DNA of 64,000 nt from Aquiflexum gelatinilyticum (GTDB lineage Bacteria; Bacteroidota; Bacteroidia; Cytophagales; Cyclobacteriaceae), in contig NZ_JANSUY010000029.1 in the NCBI RefSeq assembly GCF_024741135.1, positions 1 through 64,000 on the forward strand, given 5' to 3'. The stretch's first letter is position 1, and each line of letters opens with the position of its first letter. A program made the translations under genes and the position numbers. The notes beneath the pieces are model-generated. The model did no database searches. It was given only the letters and a program-made list of their open reading frames with translations, and had not been told where the DNA came from. This document shows, one piece after another, positions 8,598 through 19,095 of the stretch.

Positions 8598-11500
8598 TTA
8601 TTGAATAAATAGTTTTCTGGTTTCCGATACTGATCTACTTGTGATCTTCACGATAAACAACCCTTTTGAAAATTGCTGGGAAGCAAAAGTATAAGTTTGG
8701 TTCAAGGTATTGGCGTAATCCACATCATGCAGAAGGGCACCTGTAGAGGAGAATATCTGGATGTTTACCGATTCATAATTTGCAAAATTGAAAGCAACAT
8801 TGAAGTATTCTACTGCAGGGTTTGGATAAAGGGAAATTTCCCCAAGTTCAGGTACTACAGGTTCAGGGTTTGCTGATATAAATAGCTCAATATTATCTAG
8901 GTAAACCGAACTGCTTTCCTCATCACTGTTTTCAATTACGAAAGCTATTCTTGAATTTTTCTTGTTTGTACCGGCAAAAGGTGTCAAATCCACGAAGTCC
9001 CTTACAAATTCAGAAGCATTGTTTGGATTTGCATTTGCGGCTTGAACGGTCGTTATTTCCGCACCTGTTTTTCTGTATACTTCAGTGTAAGTATCTCCGC
9101 CATTATCGCTTGCCATTACTTTTAACACTGTATTTGGATTCACAATACCAGCAGCCCTGTCAAAGAAAACACTTGCTTGAGGACTGATTGACAGATCCAA
9201 TATTGGAGAACCCAACCAGAAGCTATTTTCTGTTGGTGTGATTTCTACCTTACTGACATTGCTCCCTATGCTTCCTGATTGAAGGGGAGAAATAACCCAA
9301 GAAGGAAACTGGTTTTCAGGATTGATGCTGATCCATGGCCCAATGGTAGAAGTTCCGTTGAAATTTTGCCTAAAGGGAGCCCTTGTTTTTTCGGTATCCA
9401 TGTGGACAAATCGACTTAAAGTAATTTCTTCCCGAGCATTTTGGTCAAAATTTGGAAATAGTATTGTATAAGATAAAGTGTTGATTCCTAGGCTGGTCGA
9501 TTTTGGAAGGTTTATGTTGGCTGTTTCTCCTGCAGCCAATGGTTCTGCTCTTGCAATGAAACCTTGGTTTGATCCACCTGAAATCCTCCTGAATATAAAT
9601 CCCGAAATAGGTAGATTTCCGGTATTGGTTACAGAAATCACTTCACTTTCATGGTTATTGGATCCAATTGGTGTTGGACTGATCAATTCTTCGAGCTTAA
9701 GGTCATACTTGAAGGTCTCCTCTTGGAGGATTTCTATATCTTTTATGTATAGATTATTTCCGAAGCCATTTCTTCCGATAAATGCCACACGGACATTTCC
9801 AAAACCTGCAAATTGACTTAAGTTGACAATTTCCCTCCTGAACTGGGAATTACTAGTAGGTATAAATTCATCAAGGGTAGGTGTCGAAGTGCGAAGGAAA
9901 TTAAAATCCTTATCATAAGGAGCATTTATGATATCGAATGTATTGCCGCAATCTGTAGATACCGCTACCAACAAGTAATCCCCAAACGAGTTGTTGTTGA
10001 ATGGACCATAGGCCATATTGAACGTTAACTGTGCATTTTGGAAAGTACTGAGATCTATCTGAGGAGATATGAAATAATCCAATTCTCCGAATGCCTCATA
10101 TTCATAATTCCTAATAAACAATGCCTGTTCAGCTTGTCCGTCTAACACAACTTGGGTTGCTTGCCATGTAAATAAGCCATCAGGATTATCGATTACCCAC
10201 TTATTTCCGATATCATCAAAACTGAATGCGTATGGAAGTGGAACTACGGGTTGAATGCTTGGGCTCGACTGAATCGTATTATTTGAAGGGTTTTGATCTG
10301 CTGTACCGTTTACAAGTCTTATCGTGGCAACAAAGTTATTTCCTGAAGAATTTAAACTGATCGGATCAAAAGACACAGTAGTTTCTTGACCTGTATTCAA
10401 GTTTAAATTAAAGTTCTTTGATTGTAGAAGTGTTCCGTTGTTTCTAATTTCTATCGTCGCAGAAGTAATAACATTTGTACCCCTATTCAAAATTTCCAAA
10501 ACTGGGGTCAGGGTCAAATCACAAATTAAGTCCTGAGGTTCCACTATCTTTTGTAAAGCGAGGTCACTTGAAAAAAGCTCCGGAGCAATAGTCCCTCTAC
10601 CATTTACCAAGGAAGCCCTTCTTGGACTTTCTGCCAAGACAACATCCATTCTTGCGACTTGACCAAATGTGAAGTTATTCATGCAATTATCTGGAGTGTA
10701 GTCCATGTAATTTTCCACAAGGTCTCTGGTATTACAGGTAAATCTTGGATTTGAAGTTCTACAAGCATTGTTTGAGCCACTTTGGAGGGGTGTATCTTCC
10801 ACAAAGTCGTCAACAGAACAATCTCCATCTCCCCAAATATGACGCAATCCGAAAAAATGTCCGACTTCATGGGTTGTAGTCCGCCCTTTTGAACCTGAAA
10901 CAGCATTGTCACCTTCTCCAAAATAACGGTAATCTATTGTCACACCGTCTGTTTCTCTTGAATTGGGAGGAAAGTTGAGTCCGGGTAAGTTCGAAACCGG
11001 AAATGAAGCATAACCTATAAACGGAGACACTAAAGTTACTACCCAAATGTTAAGATAATCTTCAGGTGGCCAAAGAGAAGTCTGGCTTATCAATTCGACA
11101 TCACTTGAACTGTTTGGATTAAATGAGGTCTTAGGACTCAAAACCCTGACAACCCCTGTAGTAGGCAAACCATTAGGATCTTGTTTGGCCAAGACAAATT
11201 CAACATTTGCATCTGCAACAACCCCCAAAAATTCTTCGGGAGTAAAAATCGTATCTGCATTGAGTCTTCTGAAGTCCTCATTCAAAATACGAATCTGGCT
11301 TTCAATCTGAGAAAATGGAATATTTGTGGATGCTCCTTCTGGGGTACCGTTGTGAAGGACATGCACAACCACAGGTATTACCCTTTTTTCTGCCTGTACT
11401 CTTTGTTGGGGGTTAAAATTTTTCTTCTTTTGGTTGATTTCTTTTGTAATCCATGATTCGAAATACTCTCTGCTGCCATAAATACCCAGCTTATCCTCTT

Positions 11501-11654
11501 GCATTTTTTCCATGAGCACATGGGCACATTTCTCATCATGAATATGCTGATAGGGTTGGCCAAAAAAATTCTGGGCCTCAACTTTGAGATTTGTCAGGGA
11601 AAACAAAAGGAATAAGGCATATCTTATTCCTTTACCAAAAGACTTTAATTTCAT
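8598..11654 (-). CDS. Pappalysin-like M43 zinc metalloprotease with T9SS sorting domain
   Basis: The ATG at 11654 is chosen over the one at 11672 because it gives a good signal peptide (MKLKSFGKG then a hydrophobic stretch to VEAQ) and avoids overlap with nfu; 1018 residues. The catalytic domain holds the extended zinc motif HEVGHFFGLRH (about residues 262-272) and a NYMDY Met-turn, diagnostic of M43 metzincins. CARDB-like and jellyroll-like beta domains follow. The end is a type A sorting domain (LYPNPAVEYFNV to SKGLFIVKI), so it should be exported by T9SS as a surface or secreted protease. It lies 10 bases after nfu and may be read from the mrp promoter. Confidence 0.9.
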   Translation of the reverse strand: MKLKSFGKGIRYALFLLFSLTNLKVEAQNFFGQPYQHIHDEKCAHVLMEKMQEDKLGIYGSREYFESWITKEINQKKKNFNPQQRVQAEKRVIPVVVHVLHNGTPEGASTNIPFSQIESQIRILNEDFRRLNADTIFTPEEFLGVVADANVEFVLAKQDPNGLPTTGVVRVLSPKTSFNPNSSSDVELISQTSLWPPEDYLNIWVVTLVSPFIGYASFPVSNLPGLNFPPNSRETDGVTIDYRYFGEGDNAVSGSKGRTTTHEVGHFFGLRHIWGDGDCSVDDFVEDTPLQSGSNNACRTSNPRFTCNTRDLVENYMDYTPDNCMNNFTFGQVARMDVVLAESPRRASLVNGRGTIAPELFSSDLALQKIVEPQDLICDLTLTPVLEILNRGTNVITSATIEIRNNGTLLQSKNFNLNLNTGQETTVSFDPISLNSSGNNFVATIRLVNGTADQNPSNNTIQSSPSIQPVVPLPYAFSFDDIGNKWVIDNPDGLFTWQATQVVLDGQAEQALFIRNYEYEAFGELDYFISPQIDLSTFQNAQLTFNMAYGPFNNNSFGDYLLVAVSTDCGNTFDIINAPYDKDFNFLRTSTPTLDEFIPTSNSQFRREIVNLSQFAGFGNVRVAFIGRNGFGNNLYIKDIEILQEETFKYDLKLEELISPTPIGSNNHESEVISVTNTGNLPISGFIFRRISGGSNQGFIARAEPLAAGETANINLPKSTSLGINTLSYTILFPNFDQNAREEITLSRFVHMDTEKTRAPFRQNFNGTSTIGPWISINPENQFPSWVISPLQSGSIGSNVSKVEITPTENSFWLGSPILDLSISPQASVFFDRAAGIVNPNTVLKVMASDNGGDTYTEVYRKTGAEITTVQAANANPNNASEFVRDFVDLTPFAGTNKKNSRIAFVIENSDEESSSVYLDNIELFISANPEPVVPELGEISLYPNPAVEYFNVAFNFANYESVNIQIFSSTGALLHDVDYANTLNQTYTFASQQFSKGLFIVKITSRSVSETRKLFIQ

Positions 11655-11664
11655 CCGTGTTAAA

Positions 11665-11913
11665 TTAAGCAACTAAAACATTTACAGCTTCAACCTTGGT
11701 AATCTCAGGAACTGACCTTTTGATTGCTTCTTCAACGCCAGCCTTTAGGGTCATGGTTGACATTGGGCAGGAACTACAGGTTCCGGTCAATTCTAATCTC
11801 AGAATAAAATCATCCGTAACTTCCACAATTCTTACATTTCCTCCATCAGCCTCCAAATATGGCCTGATGCTGTCCAATGCTGCTTCAATTCTTTCACTAA
11901 GAGGTAAACTCAT
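11665..11913 (-). CDS. NifU C-terminal (Nfu) domain Fe-S carrier
   Basis: 82 residues made only of the NifU C-terminal domain, with the CSSCP cysteine pair that holds a [4Fe-4S] cluster at a dimer interface. It would carry clusters to target apoproteins in the cytoplasm. It lacks the degenerate A-type domain of E. coli NfuA. Placed 8 bases after the mrp-type gene, an association that supports a shared Fe-S assembly job. Confidence 0.9.
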   Translation of the reverse strand: MSLPLSERIEAALDSIRPYLEADGGNVRIVEVTDDFILRLELTGTCSSCPMSTMTLKAGVEEAIKRSVPEITKVEAVNVLVA

Positions 11914-11921
11914 TTATTTTT

Positions 11922-13013
11922 TTAATTTACTTGTACAACTTCAGTTTTATTTTTTTCAGCATTCCTTATGGCAACCTGTCTGGCTACTGCCTCTGCCAAT
12001 GCTGAGAAGGCTTTTTCGGTAATTCCTGATTTCAATACGGCAGGAAATCCAGAATCGCCGCTTTCCCGGATGCTTTGAACGATCGGGATTTCACCAAGCA
12101 GAGGAACATCAAATCTCTCTGCAAGTCTTTTTCCTCCCTCTTTGCCAAACAAGTAATACTTGTTTTCAGGCAATTCCTCTGGCGAAAAATAGGCCATATT
12201 TTCCACAACACCTAAGATGGGAACGTTTATTTGGGGCTGTCTAAACATAGTCAAACCTTTTGTTGCATCCCCTAAAGCCACTTTTTGTGGAGTAGTGACA
12301 ATGACCACCCCGGTGACAGGAACTGTCTGGACCATAGTCAGGTGAATGTCAGAGGTACCCGGTGGCAAATCGATAAGCAGGTAATCCAAATCACCCCATT
12401 CCACATCGCCTATAAATTGCTTCAAGGCAGAACTAGCCATTGGTCCCCGCCAAACCACCGCTGAGTCAGCAGGAGTCAAGAAACCAATGGACATCAATTT
12501 GACACCATATTGTTCTATGGGTATGATGATGTTTTTTCCTTCTACCTGTTTTACTGACGGTTGCTCGGCTTCTACATTGAACATAATGGGGATCGAAGGA
12601 CCTGAAATGTCAGCATCTATCAATCCAACTTTAGCTCCCATTTTTGCAAGTGCGACCGCTAGATTAGAAGCAGTAGTGGATTTTCCGACCCCACCTTTGC
12701 CTGAGGCAATGGCAATTATGTTTTTTACCTGTGGCAGCAAAGGAGCATTTGCCCTACTGCTCGTCACATTGGAAGTCATGTGAATATCCAAAACGATATT
12801 CCTTCCAAATGTCTCTTCCAAGACTTCTATGCAATTATTTTTGATAACTTCTTTGAGCGGACAAGCAGGGGTAGTGAGCACTACCTTAAAACTGATTTTA
12901 TTTTCTGCCACATCAAGATTCTGAATCATTCCCAATGTCACCAAATCCTTTTTTAAATCAGGATCCTGTACCTTGGAAAGCGCTTTAAGAATGTCGTTTT
13001 TTTCTATTTTCAT
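11922..13013 (-). CDS. Mrp/NBP35-type P-loop Fe-S cluster carrier ATPase
   Basis: 363 residues: an N-terminal MIP18/DUF59 domain (about 1-85, with a CP motif near residue 51) and a ParA-like ATPase domain. The deviant Walker A is SGKGGVGKSTT (residues 104-114) and LIDLPPGTSD is the switch region. Members bind and transfer Fe-S clusters. The CxxC pair found in E. coli Mrp and eukaryotic NBP35 after the ENM motif is absent; the segment reads ENMAYFSPEELPENK. First gene of the mrp-nfu operon, divergent from dnaG across 187 bases. Confidence 0.9.
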   Translation of the reverse strand: MKIEKNDILKALSKVQDPDLKKDLVTLGMIQNLDVAENKISFKVVLTTPACPLKEVIKNNCIEVLEETFGRNIVLDIHMTSNVTSSRANAPLLPQVKNIIAIASGKGGVGKSTTASNLAVALAKMGAKVGLIDADISGPSIPIMFNVEAEQPSVKQVEGKNIIIPIEQYGVKLMSIGFLTPADSAVVWRGPMASSALKQFIGDVEWGDLDYLLIDLPPGTSDIHLTMVQTVPVTGVVIVTTPQKVALGDATKGLTMFRQPQINVPILGVVENMAYFSPEELPENKYYLFGKEGGKRLAERFDVPLLGEIPIVQSIRESGDSGFPAVLKSGITEKAFSALAEAVARQVAIRNAEKNKTEVVQVN

Positions 13014-13171
13014 TTTTTAATGAGGTAAACCCGACTGCAAAATAGGCTATAATTATAGCAATTGAAAAACCTATATGATACATCAAGCACGAAATATTTC
13101 AAAATCATTAACTTTCTTCCCTAGCAATAAGTTTCGTATTTAATCTGTCCTGTTTTTGATGGAATACTTTT

Positions 13172-13179
13172 TATCTTTG
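13172..13179 (+). promoter_or_regulatory. Candidate -7 element of dnaG
   Basis: TATCTTTG matches the Bacteroidota -7 consensus TAnnTTTG exactly and ends 21 bases before the GTG start. No well-spaced -33 TTG is present. Confidence 0.45.
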
Positions 13180-13200
13180 ATTCCCAAAATTTAAAAATAA

Positions 13201-15138
13201 GTGATAAGCAGAAATACCACAGACAAGGTCAGGGAAAGGGTGGACATCGAGGAGGTGGTCAATGATTATGTGCCATTGAAAAAAAAGGGGCAAAATCTTT
13301 GGGCTTGTTGTCCTTTTCATAATGAGAGTACTCCTTCATTCTCTGTCTCACCTGCCAAGCAGATATATAAATGTTTTGGCTGCGGAAAGGCAGGGGATCC
13401 TATCCAATTTGTAATGGATATTGAAGGAATAGGTTTCAATGAGGCTATCCGGCAATTGGCGCAGAAATACGGTATAGAAATCGAGGAGGACAAGCAAGTT
13501 ACTCCAGAGGCTGTTCAGGCATTTAATGAAAAGGAAAGCTTATATATTGCTTTGAATTTTGCCAAGGAATTTTTTGTACAAAACCTTCAAAAGGAAGAGG
13601 GGAAAGCAATCGGTCTGAGTTACTTCAAGGAAAGGGGATTCAACCCTTCTATTATTGAAAAATTTGATTTGGGGTATGCTTTGGACGGATGGGACAATTT
13701 GCTCAAAGCTGCTAAGGAAGCAGGCCATTCTGAAGAAATTTTGCTGAAAGCCGGTTTGATTCTTCAAAAAGAAGGAGAACCTGAAAGACTTTATGACAGA
13801 TTTAGAGGAAGGGTGACTTTTACTATCCATAACCTCGGAGGAAAACCCATCGGATTTGGAGCAAGAATCCTGACCCAGGACAAAAAGCAACCCAAATACA
13901 TCAATTCCCCTGAAACAGAGGTTTATCACAAAAGTGACATCCTTTATGGAATCTTTCAGGCCAAGAAATCCATCAGGGAAAAGGATAACTGCTATCTCGT
14001 CGAAGGCTACACCGATGTGGTTTCGATGCATCTTTTAGGAATAGAAAATGTGGTCGCTTCCTCAGGTACTTCCCTGACCGAAAATCAGATCAAACTGATC
14101 AAACGGTTTACGGATAATATCACCGTCCTCTATGACGGGGACGCCGCAGGAATCAATGCTTCTCTCCGGGGTATAGATATGATTTTGGAAGGGGGCTTGA
14201 ATGTCAAAGCTGTTGTCTTTCCGCAGGGTGAGGATCCTGACAGTTATTCCAGAAAAGTCGGATCACAAGTTTTCAAAGAATATCTTGAGGAAAAGGCACA
14301 GGATTTTATTGCCTTCAAAATCGGTCTTTATGCCGAAGAAGCTGCAAAAGATCCCATCAAGCAAGCAGATCTCATAAAACAGGTTGTAAGTAGCTTGGGG
14401 AAAATTCCAGATCCGATCATCAGGTCAGTCTATATCAAGCAGTCCGCAAATCTTCTCGATATAGATGAAGACATCATTCAGACCGAACTGAATAAGATAT
14501 TTGTAAAGACTGAAAAGGAAAAACACTTTAGGGAACAGAGGGATTCGGAACAGGAGACCAATTTTGAAAATTTACTTCCCACCAAAGAAACGCCTGCGTC
14601 TTCATCTTCGCTTATTTATATTCAGGAAAGGGAGATGATGCGACTTTTGGTCAGTTATGGTTTTGAAATGGTGTCTGCAGAAACAAGGGTTTGTGAATAC
14701 CTGCTTCAGGAGACGGCAGAACTCAACTTTGAAACAGCAGTTTTTAATAAAATTCTCTCTATTTATAAAAATGCTTTGTCTGAAGGAATATTACCCCAAC
14801 CTGAATATTTTTTGAACTTCGGTGACCATGAGGTAAAAAATGAAGTCATCCATTTGATTACAAGAAAATATGAACTCTCCACACTTTGGGAAACAAGGTT
14901 TCAGATTTTCACACATCATGAAGCTGATGATTTGGCTAAGACTGTATATGACAATGTTTTGCATTTGAAGAAAAAAGTAATCAAAAAATTGCTTGAAGAA
15001 GCAAAACATAAAATCAAAGAAGCTGATGATGAGAAACTGGATGTAGAAGTAATTAGCCAAAGGCTAGAAATCTACATGGAACTCAAAAAGTTCCAAGTTG
15101 AAATCGACAGACAATTAGGAATAGTCGTCAGTTATTGA
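13201..15138 (+). CDS. dnaG: DNA primase DnaG
   Basis: 645 residues, starting with GTG; the conserved N-terminus ([16 protein letters not shown]) supports this start. Domains in order: a CHC2 zinc ribbon (Cys37, His40, Cys58, Cys61), the RNA polymerase domain with a Toprim fold (Glu268 in VEGYTD, Asp312/Asp314 in YDGDAAG), and a C-terminal DnaB-interacting region. It lays down RNA primers for Okazaki fragments with the replicative helicase. Length is normal for the family. Divergent from mrp. Confidence 0.97.
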   Translation: MISRNTTDKVRERVDIEEVVNDYVPLKKKGQNLWACCPFHNESTPSFSVSPAKQIYKCFGCGKAGDPIQFVMDIEGIGFNEAIRQLAQKYGIEIEEDKQVTPEAVQAFNEKESLYIALNFAKEFFVQNLQKEEGKAIGLSYFKERGFNPSIIEKFDLGYALDGWDNLLKAAKEAGHSEEILLKAGLILQKEGEPERLYDRFRGRVTFTIHNLGGKPIGFGARILTQDKKQPKYINSPETEVYHKSDILYGIFQAKKSIREKDNCYLVEGYTDVVSMHLLGIENVVASSGTSLTENQIKLIKRFTDNITVLYDGDAAGINASLRGIDMILEGGLNVKAVVFPQGEDPDSYSRKVGSQVFKEYLEEKAQDFIAFKIGLYAEEAAKDPIKQADLIKQVVSSLGKIPDPIIRSVYIKQSANLLDIDEDIIQTELNKIFVKTEKEKHFREQRDSEQETNFENLLPTKETPASSSSLIYIQEREMMRLLVSYGFEMVSAETRVCEYLLQETAELNFETAVFNKILSIYKNALSEGILPQPEYFLNFGDHEVKNEVIHLITRKYELSTLWETRFQIFTHHEADDLAKTVYDNVLHLKKKVIKKLLEEAKHKIKEADDEKLDVEVISQRLEIYMELKKFQVEIDRQLGIVVSY

Positions 15139-15223
15139 CCAAACTTTAATTGGTGAAATCCTGTTTTGTAAAGCAAAGGGTACTAATTTTGTCACCAAAT
15201 TATTCAGCATTCAAAAATCAACC

Positions 15224-16447
15224 ATGTCAAATTCAATTCAACTCGATTCAATAGAGGAGGCAGTATTAGCAATAAAAAACGGTGAGGTAATCATTGTTGT
15301 AGATGATGAAGACAGGGAAAATGAAGGGGATTTTGTCTGTGCAGCAGAAAAAGTAACTCCCGAAATCATAAACTTTATGGCTACCCATGGCCGTGGATTG
15401 ATCTGTGCACCGCTTATTGAAGACAGGTGCGACCAATTGGGTTTGCAGCTCATGGTCGGAAATAATACAGCAGCATTTGAAACTCCCTTTACCGTATCTG
15501 TTGACCTGATTGGTCATGGCTGTACCACTGGTATTTCTGCTAGCGACCGAGCCAAAACCATCCGTGCCTTGATTGATGACAGCATTCATCCAGATGAATT
15601 GGGTAAGCCCGGACATATTTTTCCTTTGAAAGCAAAAAGGGGAGGAGTCCTTAGAAGATCAGGTCATACAGAAGCTGCTATTGATTTTGCAAGATTGGCA
15701 GGGTTATCTCCCGCAGGCGTCCTCGTCGAAATTATGAATGAAGATGGTACCATGGCACGATTGCCGGACCTGGTTGAAGTGGCCAAACGATTCAATCTCA
15801 AATTGGTGTCTATCAAAGATTTGATTGCCTATAGGTTGAAAAACGAAAGCCTTATCAAAAGGGAGATAGGTGTTGACTTGCCTACTAGCTTGGGGGATTT
15901 TGACCTGATTGCATTTAGACAAACCAACACAGATGACCTTCATCTAGCATTGATAAAAGGCTCTTGGACTATCGATGAGCCCATTATGGTCAGGGTACAT
16001 TCTTCTTGCATCACCGGAGATATTTTTGGCAGTTGCAGATGTGATTGTGGCCCCCAGCTACACAAAGCCATGGAAATGGTGGAAAAAGAAGGTAAAGGAA
16101 TAGTCCTTTACATGAATCAGGAAGGGAGAGGAATCGGATTATTGAATAAACTTAAGGCATATAAACTCCAAGAACAGGGAATGGATACCGTTCAGGCTAA
16201 TCTTGCGCTTGGTTTGCCGATGGATAAAAGAGACTACGGTGTCGGTGCACAGATTTTGAGGGATTTGGGTGTGAGCAAAATCAGGCTCATTTCCAATAAC
16301 CCAACCAAAAGAGTTGGTCTTCTTGGATATGGTTTACAGATTGTAGAGCAAATCCCTATTGAAATAGCGCCAAATCCTCATAACGAAAAATATTTGACCA
16401 CAAAACGAGATAAGATGGGACATACCATTCTTAAAAACGTCAAGTAG
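15224..16447 (+). CDS. ribBA: Bifunctional 3,4-DHBP synthase / GTP cyclohydrolase II
   Basis: 407 residues joining RibB (about 1-205; [14 protein letters not shown], acidic metal-binding loop) and RibA (about 210-405; zinc ligands Cys262, Cys273, Cys275 in [14 protein letters not shown]). It makes the two committed precursors of riboflavin, from ribulose 5-phosphate and GTP. No FMN riboswitch fits in the 85 bases upstream, and no other rib gene is nearby. The unbroken RibA zinc site suggests both halves are active. Confidence 0.97.
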   Translation: MSNSIQLDSIEEAVLAIKNGEVIIVVDDEDRENEGDFVCAAEKVTPEIINFMATHGRGLICAPLIEDRCDQLGLQLMVGNNTAAFETPFTVSVDLIGHGCTTGISASDRAKTIRALIDDSIHPDELGKPGHIFPLKAKRGGVLRRSGHTEAAIDFARLAGLSPAGVLVEIMNEDGTMARLPDLVEVAKRFNLKLVSIKDLIAYRLKNESLIKREIGVDLPTSLGDFDLIAFRQTNTDDLHLALIKGSWTIDEPIMVRVHSSCITGDIFGSCRCDCGPQLHKAMEMVEKEGKGIVLYMNQEGRGIGLLNKLKAYKLQEQGMDTVQANLALGLPMDKRDYGVGAQILRDLGVSKIRLISNNPTKRVGLLGYGLQIVEQIPIEIAPNPHNEKYLTTKRDKMGHTILKNVK

Positions 16448-16557
16448 TGGAAGCAATTGTTGGCTTAAAATTCGATATTTTGCATAACATAATATAAATT
16501 GTATCAACCAATTCAATTTAGGATTCGTTATTGACTTGAACCCAATTACTGAATGAG

Positions 16558-17193
16558 ATGAGGTATATACAACTTACATTGGTTTTATTATTAATATTTA
16601 ACCTTTCGGCAAAATCCCAAAACGGTCAGTTTCCATCTCAGTTATGGCATAAAGGCCAGATCATCACGACTAACGGTCAGGTTTTTCAGGGGAGTTTGAA
16701 ATACGACCTTGAAAACAACCTTGTTCAACTCCAAAACAGTGGAATTGAAACTTTTAGTGCATCTAATGTGGAAAGGTTTGAAATCTTTGATGAACAATAT
16801 GGCGGAATCAGGACCTTCTATTCATTGCCTTATTCCCTTTCGGGCGACTATGAATCTCCCATATTCTTTGAGATTTTGACAGAAGGCAACAACATTGTGT
16901 TATTATGCAGGGAATATATTACTACTGACAACAGGGGCATGGGAATGTATTCTCCCATGGTAATGAATCCGATTTGGGGTCCACCTTTGTCAGGTGCATA
17001 CAGACTAGCTTTCAACTTTTATTTTCTCAAAGACGGAGCAATTCAGAAATATTCCCAAAAGAAAAAGGAACTGTTGGACATTCTTGATGATAGGTCTGAT
17101 GAAGTTGAACTTTATATGAGAAAAAACAGGCTTACTCATGACCAGCGCGGTGATTTGCTGCGAATTACAGCTTACTACAATCAAATAAAATAA
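16558..17193 (+). CDS. Secreted protein of unknown function
   Basis: 211 residues with a Sec signal peptide (about 1-20, ending SAKSQ). The first half reads as short beta strands (GQIITTNGQVFQGSLKYD) reminiscent of envelope beta-rich proteins, followed by a lysine-rich C-terminal helix region. I do not recognise the family. It ends 5 bases before surE, so the two are likely co-transcribed, but that link does not define its role. Confidence 0.75.
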   Translation: MRYIQLTLVLLLIFNLSAKSQNGQFPSQLWHKGQIITTNGQVFQGSLKYDLENNLVQLQNSGIETFSASNVERFEIFDEQYGGIRTFYSLPYSLSGDYESPIFFEILTEGNNIVLLCREYITTDNRGMGMYSPMVMNPIWGPPLSGAYRLAFNFYFLKDGAIQKYSQKKKELLDILDDRSDEVELYMRKNRLTHDQRGDLLRITAYYNQIK

Positions 17194-17198
17194 TTTTT

Positions 17199-17981
17199 AT
17201 GTCAAAAAAACCATTGATTTTGGTTTCCAATGATGATGGAATTACTTCCAAAGGCATCAGGGTATTGGTAAATGTAATGAAAAAACTAGGGGATGTAGTC
17301 GTGGTGGCACCTGACAGTCCCCAATCCGGAATGGGACATGCCATCACCATCGGTGAGACTCTGAGACTTTACGAAGAAGATATTTTTGAAGATGTTATCG
17401 CTTACAAATCCAGTGGCACACCTGCAGATTGTGTCAAACTTGCAAAACACCATGTAATGAAAGACCGGCAGCCGGATCTTGTGGTAAGCGGAATTAACCA
17501 TGGAAGCAATACCTCAATATCCGTTTTGTACTCAGGGACAATGTCTGCTGCCATTGAAGGTGCATTGGAAGGCCTTCCCTCGATTGGATTTAGTCTATGT
17601 GATTATTCTTCAAAAGCTGATTTTAGCCATGTCGAAGAATATGTATATAAAATTTCCAAACAAGTTTTGGAAAATGGAATTTCAAAAGGAGTGGCATTGA
17701 ATGTGAATTTCCCACCAAAAAGAAACGAACCGATTCGTGGGGTAAAAGTATGTCGACAGGCCCATGCCAAATGGCAGGAAGAGTTTTCAGAAAGATTTGA
17801 TCCTAATGGAAGGAAATACTATTGGATGGCTGGTAACTTTGTTAATTTTGACAAAGGCGAAGACAATGATGAATGGGCGATAGCAAACAATTATGTTTCA
17901 ATTGTCCCCTGCCAATATGACTTGACTGCGCATCACGCGATGAGTCAGATCAACGAGGAATGGAATTGGGATGAATTATAA
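17199..17981 (+). CDS. surE: 5'/3'-nucleotidase SurE
   Basis: 260 residues of the SurE survival-protein family, metal-dependent phosphatases acting on nucleoside monophosphates and some polyphosphates. The metal site SNDD (residues 10-13), the SGTPADCVKLA loop and SGINHGSN are all present. Cytoplasmic. Five bases after the upstream unknown gene and followed at once by a terminator. Confidence 0.96.
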   Translation: MSKKPLILVSNDDGITSKGIRVLVNVMKKLGDVVVVAPDSPQSGMGHAITIGETLRLYEEDIFEDVIAYKSSGTPADCVKLAKHHVMKDRQPDLVVSGINHGSNTSISVLYSGTMSAAIEGALEGLPSIGFSLCDYSSKADFSHVEEYVYKISKQVLENGISKGVALNVNFPPKRNEPIRGVKVCRQAHAKWQEEFSERFDPNGRKYYWMAGNFVNFDKGEDNDEWAIANNYVSIVPCQYDLTAHHAMSQINEEWNWDEL

Positions 17982-18011
17982 AAAAAGGGAGGATAATTTT
18001 CCTCCCTTTTT
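17982..18011. terminator. Bidirectional terminator between surE and an SDR gene
   Basis: GGGAGG and CCTCCC arms with A-tract and T-tract flanks give U-runs on both strands. It starts right after the surE stop and lies 20 bases past the end of the convergent SDR gene. Confidence 0.85.
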
Positions 18012-18030
18012 GTTAATAACCGGATTAAAT

Positions 18031-18864
18031 TCAAAGCCAGCTTTTTAGCAAGGCTTCACTTTCTTTCCATAACCTTTCCCTCATTTTCTTCGAATTGGCT
18101 TCTGAAGATGGTTTTAAAGGTTTACTTTTCTTAAAGTAATAGCCATTTTTCAATGAATCTATTTTTGTTTTTGCAAGAAAAATAGTCGTTTTGGCACCTT
18201 CCTCGGCAGTAATCATAAAAGGAGAGGCCAATTTCCAAAAGAAACTAAAAACTCCAGAAGTTTCTTTTCCAAAATTGGTTTTCACCACACCGGGATGTAG
18301 CGCATAGGCATTCAAACCTTTTTCTCCATATTTATCAGCTAAAGATTTGGTAAACAAAATGTTGAAAAGTTTTACATTGGCATAGGAAACAAATGAACTG
18401 AATTTTTTCTTTTCATAATTTAGGTCATCAAAATCCACCTTTGCAGCCCTGTGCCCTTCTGAACTTACATTGATTACTTTCGCTCCATTCGAATTTAATA
18501 GAACTGGCATCAAATGATGGGTCAAAAGAAAATGGCCTAAATGATTTGTTGAAAGCCCCATTTCAAATCCATCTTTCGTTACTTCTTTGTTCTGAAAAAT
18601 CCCACCGGCATTATTGATCAAGACATCCAAAGTGGATGTTTTGTCAAGGATACTTTTTGCAGCTGAGACCACTGAGTCCATGTCAGCAAGGTCGCAGTAG
18701 ATAAATCTGACCTTTTTTTGATCAGGGGAGGAAAGAGATTGGATCAGCTTATTGGCTTTCGATTCATTTCGGGCTAATAAAAAAACTTCATTGAAATAGG
18801 GGGTAAGCTTGGAGAAAGCAACTTCTCCAATTCCTGAAGTGGGCCCTGTGATAGCAAGTTTCAT
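18031..18864 (-). CDS. Short-chain dehydrogenase/reductase
   Basis: 277 residues with a classical SDR layout: cofactor motif TGPTSGIG (6-13), NNAG (84-87), catalytic Ser near 134-135 and Tyr161/Lys165 in SYANVK. The arrangement NHLGHFLLTHHL after NNAG is typical of the retinol-dehydrogenase/WWOX-like branch, so an NADP-dependent lipid or retinoid-like alcohol is possible. The nearby retinal-producing genes (21-24 kb) make a link tempting but unproven. Single-gene unit. Confidence 0.88.
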   Translation of the reverse strand: MKLAITGPTSGIGEVAFSKLTPYFNEVFLLARNESKANKLIQSLSSPDQKKVRFIYCDLADMDSVVSAAKSILDKTSTLDVLINNAGGIFQNKEVTKDGFEMGLSTNHLGHFLLTHHLMPVLLNSNGAKVINVSSEGHRAAKVDFDDLNYEKKKFSSFVSYANVKLFNILFTKSLADKYGEKGLNAYALHPGVVKTNFGKETSGVFSFFWKLASPFMITAEEGAKTTIFLAKTKIDSLKNGYYFKKSKPLKPSSEANSKKMRERLWKESEALLKSWL

Positions 18865-19095
18865 TTGTTTTTTGTTTTTTCTAAAACAATTAAAAACTCA
18901 TATGGTTCAAGAAAACTAATTTTATTGATATTAAATTTTAACCCTCACAAATTAAAAAATTTGTATTTTTAGCCATGTGATTTTCAGAAAATTACATAAA
19001 AAGAAACTTTCAATGCCAATGATTTTCCGTTCACGTTGGTATCTAGGAAGTTATAAGAAACCTGCTTATTCATCGATCGACCTCACTGATACAAA

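Noticed and set aside
15139-15223. FMN riboswitch before ribBA
   Set aside because: 85 bases are too few for the aptamer and no conserved loops are visible.
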